Below are positions 53,276-64,000 of a stretch of DNA of 64,000 bases, piece after piece. The notes under the pieces were generated by a model that saw only the letters and a list, made by a program, of their open reading frames with translations, was not told the origin of the DNA and made no database searches. Position 1 is the stretch's first letter. Each line of letters opens with the position of its first letter. Position numbers and translations under genes: made by a program. This DNA is from Hygrophila difformis (taxonomy: Eukaryota; Streptophyta; Magnoliopsida; Lamiales; Acanthaceae), in the NCBI GenBank assembly GCA_030278955.1, contig JAOANR010000010.1, forward strand, positions 13,065,086 through 13,129,085. The letters are read 5' to 3'.

Positions 53276-55728
53276 ATTGGTTTGAATTGATTTCAATGTA
53301 ACTTTGTAAGTTAGTGCCGTGAAGGAAATTTGTTGCTGTTATAATAGTCTCTTTTTTAGTCCTTTTATCTTTGCAATTTTTTTATGAACTAGATTTTTTC
53401 GCCCGCTACGCACGGGTGTTAAACTAATATGACGATATAAAATGAGAATATAGTGTTTTTTTGAATTACATGATATTCAAAATCTTTTGCTTAAATATTG
53501 GTTGAAATGCATTCAACGAAAAATTAAAAGAAAAATAAAAGAGATAATAAGATGAATGAAGGAAATTCAAACCCATGTGGAAATAATATAAAATAAATTA
53601 TTTTTACTGTTAAAAAATTATAGTATATATATTGTTTTCTTTTATATCTAAAATGATGAGAGCAAGTGGAAAATAAATACCCTTAACTATTCAAAATTAG
53701 AAAAAATTACTCCATCCGTCCCACTAATTCTGTCTCACTTCCCTTTTTTTGTCCGTCTCACTACAATTGACACATTTCACTTTTTTAAAAAAACTTACTC
53801 CATAAACATCAATTAAAACATTGCATCAACTAATTACTCCGCTTTATCACAATAACCTATTATACCTAAAATACCGTGTCCAAAAATTTTGGACAGTGTT
53901 ACCGGAACTGATTGAGTATATTTTGCATTATTAAAGTTCTAAAAAAATATTAGTTTTACTCCCTAATATGTTGTACATTTTCACTATTATCCCTAAAGTT
54001 TTTTTTTTAAAAATATTATTTATACCTTTTTTGTTATCTTTTCATCATTTAAAACTTATATTTTATTATGTAATGTATTTTAAATTTTTGTTGTGATTAA
54101 TTTTTATGGACTAATCTATAATTTTATAAAATAAAATTTTTAATTATAATTAAGTTTTGATTAAATATTAATTTTTAAATATTATTTTTTCCATAATATC
54201 TTCTCAATTTTTTCTTTTCCATATTTTTTATGAAAAAAATTTGGTAGTTAATATTTTAATTTCAATTAATGAAATTTTTATTATTTTTAATTCATTATTA
54301 TTATAAGCTTTAAAATCGAATTTATACCCCGATACCAAGTTTTTTGGGGCATGTTTGGCATGGTATATAGTATTAAGGTGTATTGTATTATTTAATGCAG
54401 ATGTATTGTACTATGATATATTGTATTAAATTAATATTATACGGTGTTTGGTGGTACACTGTATTATAATTATACAGTGTTTGATGCTAATATATTGTAT
54501 TGTTATTATTTTATGGTATTATTGAATAGTTTAAATTATTTAAATTTTGCAATTTTATATTTTTAAATATTTATGATTCATAGAAAATATATTATTTCAA
54601 AAATTAAAATTAATCTAATTATTTTCTTAACGAATTTAGATAAATTAATTAGCCAATGGGATGGGGAGTAGCTGTGTCTAAGAAATTCGCAGAGCAGGGA
54701 AGTCTGGGGAAGGGGATAGGTCGGGATTAAAGAGGGAGAAAGAGAAAAATAGTGATGTACAACCTAAACCCGCATTTCCTTCGGGATTAAATAATACATT
54801 GAAATCCGCATTGAAATTATACCTATACAAACTTACAAATGCATCAAGCATGTGTCTGTATTATTCTTTTGCAAAAAAATAGTACTGTGAGGCATAATAC
54901 ACCCGGCCTTAGGGGTATACTCCTTATATTATTTTACATTACAAATTATTTTAAAAAAATTGTATAACAATTTACTCCAAATTTCATATACATTTTTATT
55001 TTATACTGAAATAGATGAAGATTACTGGATTAAGGATATTATGTTTAATAATTAAACTATAATGTGTTTTAGTCTTTTTTTTCCTTTTCTTTCTTTTCTT
55101 CTTTAAAAAGAAAAAAATATATGTAGAATTTGTTTAGAATGATATAAAATTTTGTAGATTATTAGTCATTTTACTTTATTCAATATTTTTAGGGTCAATT
55201 TAATGTTTACACCATATTTTCAATGAAATATTTTTATTTAAAATATAGTTATTATATTCCTTATATTGATATATGATTATATATTTTTTAGACATAAATT
55301 TGTAACCTAATTAAATTTATTTAATAATATTACAGTATTAATATTTTTAAAAATATTATGTATATAATCAAATAATTTATATATATATATATATATTTGT
55401 AATCAATTATATCTTTTTAAAATATATAGGAAGATTTCATCAAGATTTTGTTATATTATTAATACATAGATTTATTTTCTAAATATAGGTTTTGATGATG
55501 TGTCCGATGACGTGGAATTAGTCAGCAGATTACGTGTAAACTTATGAACCGTTGATCTATAAATGAACATATAATGACTGATTAACCCTTTAAAATTAAG
55601 AAGGATGAATTAAATTTAATAAGGACAAAAGAGTCTGCACAGGCAAAAAAGTATTCAGGATTTATTATATAGATAGATTTATACTTAAGTAATTTTTTGC
55701 CTCATTCCACCTACTAACTTTGTTAATT
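53276..55728. other. AT-rich intergenic DNA with decayed MITE-like pieces; no gene
   Basis: 53398-53416 holds CGCCCGCTACGCACGGGTG, a CCCG..CGGG hairpin resembling sequences near the ends of some plant Helitron-like elements, but I find no matching 3' end. A MITE (53709-53920) and a possible second non-coding element (about 54345-54915, GGGGCATGTTTGGCA ... ACACCCGGCCTTAGGGG) are present. The remainder is A/T homopolymer-rich. No coding frame. Confidence 0.5.
53709..53920. mobile_element. Short MITE (CTCCATCCGTCCC type)
   Basis: TACTCCATCCGTCCCACTAA at the left, GGAACTGATTGAGTATA at the right; a weaker, internally different relative of the other MITEs. The right terminal repeat has decayed. 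Confidence 0.5.
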
Positions 55729-55749
55729 GGGGGGGGGGGGGGGGGGGGG
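55729..55749. repeat. Homopolymer of 21 G
   Basis: An uninterrupted run of 21 G within otherwise AT-rich DNA. Such a run could form G-quadruplex DNA, and its length is uncertain in any assembly. Confidence 0.9.
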
Positions 55750-58634
55750 ATTATGACTCCGCAATTCCCACATAGAGAGTGGATTTGAATTGGACAAAAA
55801 AAAAATGCAATTAAACAATCAGCAAATTGCAAATAAACCCACAGCATCCCCATGATCCCATGGCATCGTTCATGTAATTAATGGTAAAAATATATAGCAA
55901 AGTTAGTGAATGAAATGGAGCCAAAATTTAATAAAGAACAATAGTTTTAAGTAATTAATGGTAAAAAGATATAATTAGCAATGTTAGGGGAAATAGCCAA
56001 GAACTGATGAAGGATAAATTTGCAAAAAATGTACTACTACAAATAAAGGTTTAAGCCGTGCTGCAAAACGAAAAATGGAGTGAAAATCGAGCTCCAACCG
56101 AACCTCAAATCCAAACGCAATTTGCGTTTCCGGCAGAGAAGCCGGAAAGTGAAACGGATATAGGTGTTTCACTGTTCATCCCCTCAAACCCATTCTAATT
56201 TGCAATTTAGCCTTTCTACTTTATATTTCTATTTATTTCTCCTACCATAATTGCAATTTGGTTTCTTTCTTAATTTTAATTCTTTTCTTTTTTTTATTGG
56301 TCTAATTATATATCTGCCAAACTTTTTTATTTCAGAAAATTGTAGATTTCTATTAATTATTTTTATTAATATTTATTTTCTGCCATATATTTTATATCAA
56401 ATTTTAATTAGTAATTTTTATAATTACTTTTGTTTTATTTTAATAATTTAATATAGGGGTCAATTGTAAAATATATGGGTGAAAATGTAAATTTGATAAA
56501 TATAATAGTAAGATATGAAAAGTATAAAAAGTAGTAAAAGTAGAATATTCTATGGAATATTCTTTTGGGTTTGAGTTTAGTGTTTTCGGTTGGAGATATA
56601 GTACGGTTTGATATAACATTTACTGTATTTTGGGTTTGAGTTTAGTGTTTTGGGTTGGAGATGGCCTAACTAGAGTATATTCCCATCTGGTCTTTGATGT
56701 TACACAGTTCCTAACGCTGCTCTTAATTAATTAATTTATTTCTTACCTGACGTCCTCAATTCAGACAGTTGGAGAAGGATCTGTTTAGTCTAAACTCTAA
56801 AGCTATATTCCCACAAGGGGAAATGTAAGTGAAATACCCCAAGCCAAAATCTATCATAGTGCAGACCCCCTGTAATATAACTGTTATATATTAGTACCCA
56901 CTGTCAAAATACATCACACTACCGTCCTCACTGCATTAATTAATTCAATAATCAAAATAAGTTAGTAAAAGATTATTCTACCCACAATCTCATGATTACA
57001 AAGTTGAAAATTGAAGAAGAGAAATTGAACCATCCTATGATTTGCGTAATGAGGAGAGAGGGGAATATATATACATATGTATATATACGAACAGATCACC
57101 GAAGCTCCATTTCTAGCGCGAAATCAACTTTAGGAACCACATTTACAGCAGGAATAACATACCATGTGAAAATTAATACTATACATCCAACACTTGACTT
57201 AAATTTCATTCATGTGCAACACACTCTTGGTATCGATGCTGCTATGAATGGGGCATGGGTGAGATACTGGTGACGGTGTAAATGTGTTATAATTCTAATG
57301 TTGGTTGAGTATAAACCAAGAATCAGTGATGCATAGATAATGGGTATAGCACTTCACATCACACCTTTCTTAGACACTGAACCTCGAAAGGATAAAAAAA
57401 TAATAAAATAAGGAAAGTATACGTTGGAATTCGGAAAAGTAACCTGCTACACTGTCAAATCACTACTTTTTATGACATTGCGTGTGAAAATAGAATTGAA
57501 GTCACATCAATGTGAGATATACTTGATTTCCTGAGAAGCATCCAACCAATACGAGATAGTAACAAAGAAATGCAAAGAGAGTATTATATTTGTGCATTTC
57601 AATAACTGAGTTAGCTAACCCGCATTAGATTGGATTATGAGCACATTCCAGTAATGCAACATTTCTTAGTTATACACTATTGTTGGACACATTCATCATT
57701 TCAAACCCAAATGGAACACACTCAAGATGTTGTCTAAGATACTATGTCACTGTCTATTGAATTCTATAATACACATTGTTCTCTATATCCACCACTTCAG
57801 TTAAGACTATAGCTTATTATGGCTTAATCTAGCAATATGCACAAATATACATTCTTACGCATGATGTTGAATGCATTTGCCTCCTATATCATTAATCGGG
57901 CTGGAATTGGAGTTTAAAAACATGTACTTAACAGCATAAACGAGTACAATACACATACAAATATGTCTTATCCAAGTCTGCGGTTAACATACAACACTGA
58001 ACTGTGAATCGTACTAGACTCAATAGATTACACATTGACCAGCTTATTGTTTATTGACCAATTTCTCTCTACACGTGGACATTTCACCTTACCCCAATTT
58101 ATTGGGATTTACGAGGTGTTGACACGACACCCATGTGAATTTACTCTGCTGCCCTTCAGTCTCTTTCTTGATTTTTTACTTTCTTAAGGGTATGTTGTCT
58201 TTTCACATATTCTAATTTCAAGTAAAAATCAATATTAATGCGTGGGTACTTATGTGGGAGTATTTTCGTATAAGGGGTGTAATGTATGAGGGTATTTATG
58301 GAGTATTTCCTTAAGGGTATTTATGCTCTTTCTTCTGACTGCCCCCTGACATTTATTCAAAGCTCTTTCATTGTTTATTGTGAGCTGCTACTTCCACTCT
58401 TTCAATTCGTTTACGGACATACGGTACAACTCATTTAATAGTATGCATATGCAGAAATCCCAAAAGCCTCTCTTGTATCACACAAAACATCTCTTCCATG
58501 ACATATTATTTCATCACACAAAACATATCTATCATCATACAAAATACATAATTTCATCCATTATAAATAGATTATCAATAGAGGCGGCCGGTAGTAACTT
58601 TTTCAAAATTTTACATTTTATAAAAATCACAAAA
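55750..58634. other. Intergenic DNA, no gene seen
   Basis: Nothing supportable on either strand. A 30-base string around GTTTGAGTTTAGTGTTTT(C/G)GG is repeated at 56565-56600 and 56635-56670, ending GGAGATGGCC, perhaps the end of a small non-autonomous element. An open frame at 56992-57273 has no coding character. Confidence 0.5.
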
Positions 58635-58891
58635 TACTACCTCTGTTCCTATATAAGTGCACATTTTTTAATTTGGCACTGTTCATTAAGTAATTCGACT
58701 TTTAAATACAATTACATAAGATAAAATATAGTCAAACGAGATCTTGTTGGATTTGTCTAATGACATAGATTTAGAATATCAAATTTTCATAATTTTTTAT
58801 TGTATGTAATTTGAGTTATTAAGGATTAAAAATAAGTATTGAATTGCGTGAAATATAGGTCTGTAGCATTTAAAAAGGAACGGAGGAAGTA
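58635..58891. mobile_element. MITE
   Basis: 257 bp from TACTACCTCTGTTCCTATA to AAAAAGGAACGGAGGAAGTA, TA at both ends, family interior with ATCTTGTTGGATTTGTCTAA. Non-coding. Confidence 0.8.
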
Positions 58892-59533
58892 CTACTACTT
58901 ACTAAAATGATGTTCAACCATATAAATATCTAACTATTCAATACTAAAATAATAGTACTATGAACACAAAAAAAAATGAAAAAACAAAAAAAAAATAATT
59001 TATCAGAAAATGTAAGTTAAAGACCAACCCAAGAAAATACTCACAATACAAGACCACTATACGAAAGTACTACACATTTACTACCACTCTCTGTATTCTG
59101 ATACATTTTTAAAAATTAAAATTGCAAAATGACTAAACAACCCCTTATAGAAATTTGTGCCAAGGTTTGTGAATGAGGGTAAAGTGGGGTTTTCCACTTT
59201 AAATAATGTCAACGCCCATCCCAATGTCTGTACTCTTTGCAAGAAATTAACTCCCCACATCCTCTACCTCCTCTCTCCCACATTCTGTTCTCCTTCCCCA
59301 TTTCAAATGCACAGTGTGGTTAGAACATCCCATGAAGAAACAACCGATGATGAAGGCAGTGAAAGAAAACCCACTCTCCATTGTCCTGTTCATTTGCTCT
59401 ACGGGTGAAAAAAGGGTGGTTAAACTGGTAGTTGTTTGGATTTTTTTTTTTTTTTTCGGTTTTCTCATTTGTCTCTGGAAATTTGTGGGCCCCGAATTGG
59501 AAGAAAAAGTGCCGCTTTTCTAATCTATCTGAA
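58892..59533. other. Intergenic DNA, no gene seen
   Basis: AT-rich, with short pyrimidine-rich parts (59240-59300). Open frames at 59157-59408 and 59314-59523 show no recognisable protein and I leave them out. Confidence 0.5.
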
Positions 59534-59797
59534 TACTTCGTCTGTTCCTAATTAATTGACACAAATGTTGTTTTTACGGTTTATTGAGTAATTTTTATTC
59601 GACTATTTCATACAATTATATAAGATAAAATATAGTCAATTGAGATATTGTTGGATTCGTCTAATCGCATAGATTTAAAATATCAAATTTTCATAATTTT
59701 TACTTGTATGCAATTTAAGTTATTAAGGATTAAAAATATATATTGGATTGTATGAAATGTGGGTTTGTAGCAATTAAAAAGGAACGGAAGAAGTGTA
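59534..59797. mobile_element. MITE
   Basis: 264 bp from TACTTCGTCTGTTCCTAATT to AAAAAGGAACGGAAGAAGTGTA. The interior (AGATATTGTTGGATTCGTCT, AATCGCATAGATTT) matches the copy at 58635-58891 closely. Confidence 0.8.
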
Positions 59798-60508
59798 ATC
59801 CAAATACGGTGTTTGGTTCCCAAGTCTTTGTTAGTTTATTCCTAGTTTAGCCTTTATTTTGCCTTTCAGCTTGTTTTTCCTTTTGTTCATTTTTTTATTT
59901 TTTCCTGACTTTGACTCCTCGAAAAAAATATGGACACACAAACTGTCGAACTGAAACAAAAACAAGTGGTAATAAGAAGGAAAAAAAAAAAAAAAAGCTT
60001 TCTGGTCAATTAATCGGATAGAAATTGAAAGCCTAAGCAAAGATTTGACTAGATTACAACTTGACTAAATAGAATTTGAATGATGATTGAATAAGATATG
60101 AGCGAATGCTAAATAAGAGCACCAAGAGAAAGACTTTTTCAAAATTACTTGAAGTTAGTATAAATATACTACAGTAGTACTTATCACAATGATTTTCAAC
60201 GATATAAATCTAACTGTTCAAGTACTAAAATAATAGTATTACAATACAAATAAAATTGAAAAAGAAGCAAGAAAACTAATTTATTGAGTTGAAGTTAGTA
60301 TAAAAAAAATTAAAGGGGTGGATAATTAAAGCAAATACTGGTAGATTTTGGGATTTGCAAAAGGGGCTTTTGTTAAATGTTGGAAAGGGATAATTTGGTT
60401 AGGTGAAGATCAAAGTGTACAAAAATAATGAAATGTGTGTGTGTTTGACATAATGTCGACATACTAAATCATAATATCCAATAACTAGTAATTGTTTTGA
60501 ATTGAATT
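59798..60508. other. Intergenic DNA, no gene seen
   Basis: AT-rich, with A runs (59980-59997) and a (GT) run near 60437-60445. No coding frame. Confidence 0.5.
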
Positions 60509-61443
60509 AATATTACCAAGCAGAAGTTGAAGATTGGGCTAATTGTTTATTTTATTGTACATGGGCGAAGTGGATATGGAATGCAATGCACATACAGGTA
60601 CCTTTGGATTGCTGCTCCATTCCTAAACATGACATTAATGATTTTTTGCAGGCTATGTACCAGCTGCATGGGGTTGTTTTCATTGCTACTATGTGGATCA
60701 TATGGCTTGAGAGAAATGCTCGAGTGTTCAGGGGTTCCCAAAAATCGAATTGGCTGCTTCAAAGGGAGATTAGGCGGCTCACGGCTGACTTGATTATTCC
60801 TGGAAGGGATGGCAATCGGACGAGGGTTATGCGACTTGTCCACTGGAATATGGAGGGCAAGGAGGGTCTGATTCTTCATGTTGACGGCAGTGTTAACCAC
60901 AGTTCGGGGAAGGCCGGATTTGGTTTTGTTGCTCGAGAAGGGGACGGCCAGTGGAAAGGAGGAGGGTGTGGCTACCTTGGCAGTGCTAACATCAACTATG
61001 TGGAACTCTTTGCGTTGGTCTCCGGGCTGGAATATGTGAGGGAAATGGGCACCAGGCGAGTTTGTGTCTATACAGACTCAAGGGCAACAATTCATTCTCT
61101 TCAGACTTGGGATGTTTTTCATCCTTTTGCCACGCTTCTCCAGAGGGCTAAGGACTTAAAGAGCTCCTTTGAAGAATGTCATATTTACCATGTTCCCAGG
61201 GAAGGAAACAAGGTGGCGGATAGTTTGGCTAAGCATGGAACCGGATTGGAAGACTTCTACACCACGTGGGCGTTCCCTCCGGACTTTGTTTTGGGGGATT
61301 TGTCGGCGGATTTATCTGGCGCTTGGTTCCCCCGCTTCTAATCTTCGTTAGCTGCTTCTTTTGTTTTTTGAACTTTTTCGCTTTTGTTTTTGCTGTTTGT
61401 TTTCTGGCTCCGGCTTTTTTCAAAAAAAATATTACCAAGCAGA
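60509..61443 (+). mobile_element. 5'-truncated LINE with 16-bp target-site duplication
   Basis: The string AATATTACCAAGCAGA occurs at 60509-60524 and again at 61428-61443. Between them lies the 3' end of a non-LTR retrotransposon ending in a short A-tract (61422-61429). Long target duplications, 5' truncation and a terminal A run are the signature of target-primed reverse transcription. The tail is short and the duplication perfect, so the insertion is fairly recent. Confidence 0.92.
60526..61341 (+). pseudogene. LINE ORF2 C-terminus: RNase H domain (RVT_3-like)
   Basis: About 271 residues remain open to the stop at 61339-61341; the reading enters from the truncation point with EDWANC..CTWAKWIW and has no start of its own. 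It begins with the end of the zinc-binding reverse-transcriptase tail (MWIIWLERNARVF). RNase H follows (about residues 110-240): Asp in LHVDGSV, Glu in NYVELFALVSGLEY, Asp in VYTDSRATI, and VPREGNKVADSLAKHG, so all key residues are present. It ends DLSGAWFPRF. RNase H-bearing L1-like LINEs are common in plants. Without reverse transcriptase and endonuclease this copy is immobile. Confidence 0.88.
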
Positions 61444-61499
61444 CAAGTGTCAAAGTGTCCTGAATAATACTATAATCATAACCAATATGAAAGTGAAAT

Positions 61500-62116
61500 T
61501 GTTAACAACAAGAAAAAATATTAGGCCCAATACGTTTAGCCCAATCCACGGGCCCAATCCAAAGGCCCATTAAGCTTAGCCCAATCCTTCGAAAGGCCCA
61601 GTCTAATTTATGGAATATTCGGATCCATGTGGTGAGAAGCTGCCATCTAGTTCAAGACCCATCCAGATGACGATCATGGTGAGAGGCAACGCAAGTAGTG
61701 GAAACCCTAAACCCTGAATCAGGCGGCATTGTGATTTGAGGCTGCGACATTGGAGAAAAGTGTGGAGGCAAGACGGTTACAGAGCAGTCAAAGTTGATCC
61801 ACAACATCAATACAGGGCACCATCAAGGGAGGAGAATCCGGAGCTTTAAGACGGCGGTTGAAGCCACACATCATCCCACCCTCCTATAAAAGGCTGAAGA
61901 GGACATGGGAGCAAGGGCATCAGAACCTCTCCAAAAGGAATCCGCATTTTCATTATCTTTATTTTCTGCAACTTTTTCTTTTTGCAAGTTCCATTTTGTT
62001 CTTCCATTCCGTAATTTACATTCTTTACCGGCTTTTGGTTATTTTTTGTAATCCTTTTTTCTATATTTTCTTGTAATCTCTTTGGAGTTCATCAATCAAA
62101 AAATTATTGGTTAACA
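61500..62116 (+). repeat. 5' LTR of a Ty3/gypsy element (617 bp)
   Basis: TGTTAAC at the left and GTTAACA at the right form the terminal inverted repeat. U3 has six (G)GCCCA motifs (61520-61605) and a TATA box CTATAAAAGG (61884-61893). The right end is followed directly by a primer-binding region. The 3' LTR lies outside the window. Confidence 0.85.
61885..61891 (+). promoter_or_regulatory. TATA box of the LTR promoter
   Basis: TATAAAA in CCTCCTATAAAAGGC, about 230 bp before the LTR end, on the strand of the gag ORF. Confidence 0.7.
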
Positions 62117-62221
62117 AATTGGCACGCCCAGTGGGACACGAGTAGAAACCATATCCGCTTAGGAGTGTATGCTACTTAGATCTGAACGAGTAGTAAGGGA
62201 CTTAACACAAAAATTTGAAGA
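62117..62221 (+). other. Primer-binding region and leader
   Basis: AATTGGCACGCCCAGTGGGA follows the LTR end, a sequence typical of the start of the internal region in several plant Ty3/gypsy elements. I do not assign the tRNA. A short leader continues to the ATG at 62222. Confidence 0.65.
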
Positions 62222-63830
62222 GATGTCGCTGCACGATGAAACACCAGTAAGGACACCTTCTGAGAACACCGATAATGTGGTGACTACTTCTCAACCTTCA
62301 CAATGGATAATGTAAGTCTCAACCCTTTCAGAGCATATGCGGCTATCGATGACAGAATCGATGGCCGAATTCATGCCTCTACTTACGAGGCATCTTATGG
62401 ACGTGTTGCAGCCTGCTATGGCCGATCAGACGGACAAGATTTGTGGATCCCTGCGTACTTTGCAAGAGGGCTCCACTTCAGCAAATGGCATGAGTGTGCC
62501 ACAAAGCATCCCAGGGCCGTATGGCGGCCTACAGAGGACTTGGGGGACAACATCTGGTCAGCCGCCACTTCCCGAGTTTGGAGGACTGGCGAGTTTGCCC
62601 TCATTCCCGTCTACTCTTGCTTTCACTCATACGGCACCTAACGTGCCGAATTTTTGTTATGCGGCGCCTCCCATGCCGATGTATACTTCATCCGGATATT
62701 TGGCGTCTAGCGCTGTACCATGCTATACCGCGATTCCCGGTGCATTTAGCATGGCATAACGCCAGACAACAACACAGCCATATGGAGTGGCGGCTCCCAT
62801 GCCATCAGTCGCCATCCCTACTGCTATGGGAGGACACATGCCACAAGTGGCTACAGCACCACCAGCCGCTATGCACCATCATCAGGCTGCCAACAACCTA
62901 CCGGCCACCAACCCTCTTCCGGCCGCCAACCCTGTCCCGGCCGTCATGGCTCATCAGGCCGCCAACCCGCATCCGGTCGCCATGGCTCAAGCCGCCAACC
63001 TACACCCGGCCGCCATGGCTGCTCAGGCCACCAACCCTCTCCCGGCCTCCATGTATCCTCAAGCCGCCATGCCTCCTACACGGGCACCCGCGGTGTCACC
63101 CGAATTGTTGGCAGATATGATGCAACAACACTTCGGGATTCAATTAAGGCCGATGGAACGGCCCACGTACAGGAAACCATACCCGGATTGGGTAGACACT
63201 ACGCAGCCTTACCCTAGAGGCTTCAAAATGCCCGAGTTCACCACGTTCTCGGGAGACGACGGTAAATCAACAGTAGAACACGTGGGCAGGTTTACTGCTC
63301 AATGTGGCGAAGCAGCGGCCAATGATTGGCTAAAGCTGAGGCTGTTCAGTACATCCCTTACTGGACCTGCCTTCGCTTGGTATGCATCTTTGCGGCCTAA
63401 TTCAATTCAGAGTTGGGCTGATTTGGAGAGAGCCTTCCACGACAGGTTCTACACTCCTTTGACACGTGTTAGTTTAGCAGAGTTAACTAATGCTAAACAA
63501 TTTGCCGATGAAGCGGCGAGCACATTTATCAATAGATTACAGCGGCTTAAGGGCCGATGCGCAATTGTGGTCCCTGATAGGGAGATCGGCAATATTGCAG
63601 TAGAGAATATGTTGCCAAAATTGAAAGAGTATTTAATTGTGCAGGATTGCACCGATCTTGCCCAGTTGGCCGAGAGAGCGGCCCGCTTGGAAAAGTTCAT
63701 TGAGGAACAAGATGAGAAGCGTCAACCTACATGCAGGTCTACTTTCAATGAATTGAAACCCAGTAAAAAGGAAGACGAACAAAGGGTGATGGCTGACACA
63801 GTAACCCTGTGTGGAAACAACCCTGGATAG
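62222..63830 (+). pseudogene. gag: Ty3/gypsy gag with one frameshift and one stop
   Basis: An ATG at 62222 (MSLHDETPVRTPSENTDN) opens the N-terminus. The meaningful frame shifts near 62305-62315 and then runs to an in-frame TAA at 62757-62759, continuing in the same frame to the stop at 63828. An Ala/Pro/Met-rich part with imperfect QAANPxPAxMA repeats (62880-63075) precedes the capsid (Retrotrans_gag) domain: MPEFTTFSGDDGKSTVEHVG, FSTSLTGPAFAWYASL, SWADLERAFHDRFY, FINRLQRLKGRC, then LAQLAERAARLEKFIEE. Gag proteins form the particle that packages the RNA. The stop at 63828 may end the frame early too, as no zinc knuckle precedes it. Lineage cannot be fixed without pol; a Tat-like gag is likely. 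Confidence 0.85.
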
Positions 63831-64000
63831 TTGCCCTAACACGCTATCAACAGCGGCCTTGGAGGCTGAGTAGTTGGTGGCTGAGTAGCAGCGTCATGAT
63901 GATGGCGGCCGAGGCAGGGCACGGACGACTGAGGATGAACGGCGGCTGCTCCGGGTTGGCGGCTGAGAGACGAGCGGCGCCCGGAGTGAAGGTGATTGGC
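63831..64000 (+). other. Continuation of the gypsy internal region, window end
   Basis: GC-rich, GGCGGC-repetitive sequence with stops in all frames. No zinc knuckle or protease motif is visible before the window ends. Confidence 0.4.

Noticed and set aside
53398..55670. Helitron-like element suggested by a CCCG...CGGG hairpin
   Set aside because: I find no CTRR end with a 3' hairpin and no Rep/helicase, and the boundaries cannot be defined.
56992..57273. 93-residue open frame
   Set aside because: AT-rich DNA, no homology, no promoter or splice context.

Overview
This is nuclear DNA from a flowering plant, almost certainly a eudicot. Spliceosomal introns, a recognisable SMU1 gene, plant LTR-retrotransposon lineages, CACTA and LINE insertions and CTCCCTCCGTCC-type MITEs all point that way. 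A Lamiales-like asterid is only a guess. Most of the window is transposable element, much of it nested. Two blocks of exactly 500 N (6024-6523, 21461-21960) are scaffold gaps, so three contigs are joined here.

Layout. 1-6023: an unrecognised two-exon gene (1031-5459, +) broken by one in-frame stop and one frameshift, framed by three clusters of short palindromes. 6524-8879: the 5' four exons of the splicing factor gene SMU1 (-), cut by the first gap. 9293-10038: MITEs. 11155-21460: the 3' part of a Tat/Retand-lineage Ty3/gypsy retrotransposon on the minus strand, with RNase H, integrase and a 941-bp LTR carrying a 32-bp minisatellite. Between pol and the LTR, on the opposite strand, sit three genes: an intact ten-exon plant-mobile-domain gene and two tandemly duplicated small ORFs with their own TATA boxes. 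21961-33630: pieces of an LTR with an ~85-bp tandem repeat, split by a complete, very young (22043-31835, TSD CACAT) non-autonomous chromovirus derivative. That element has 2.8-kb LTRs, keeps only the chromodomain tail of pol, and carries an antisense gene with a putative plant transposon protein domain.

33631-34110: an LTR-like promoter with 25-bp repeats, ending about 40 bp from the stop codon of an intact EG45-like/PNP-type secreted protein gene (34149-34652, -). 35271-43470: remains of an unrecognised plus-strand gene interrupted by a Ty1/copia element (35796-42247) that is flanked by a ~375-bp direct duplication instead of a 5-bp TSD. 44908-53275: a complete CACTA (En/Spm) element with TNPA-like and TNPD-like genes. 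53276-60508: AT-rich intergenic DNA with MITEs. 60525-61427: a 5'-truncated LINE with a 16-bp TSD. 61500-64000: the 5' LTR, primer-binding region and decayed gag of another Ty3/gypsy element.

Two themes stand out. First, two unrelated retrotransposons (Tat and chromovirus) carry spliced-type genes antisense to their own polyprotein. Second, almost every element here contains a cluster of short palindromes, and in the chromovirus LTR these are eight hairpins with an invariant loop and covarying stems.
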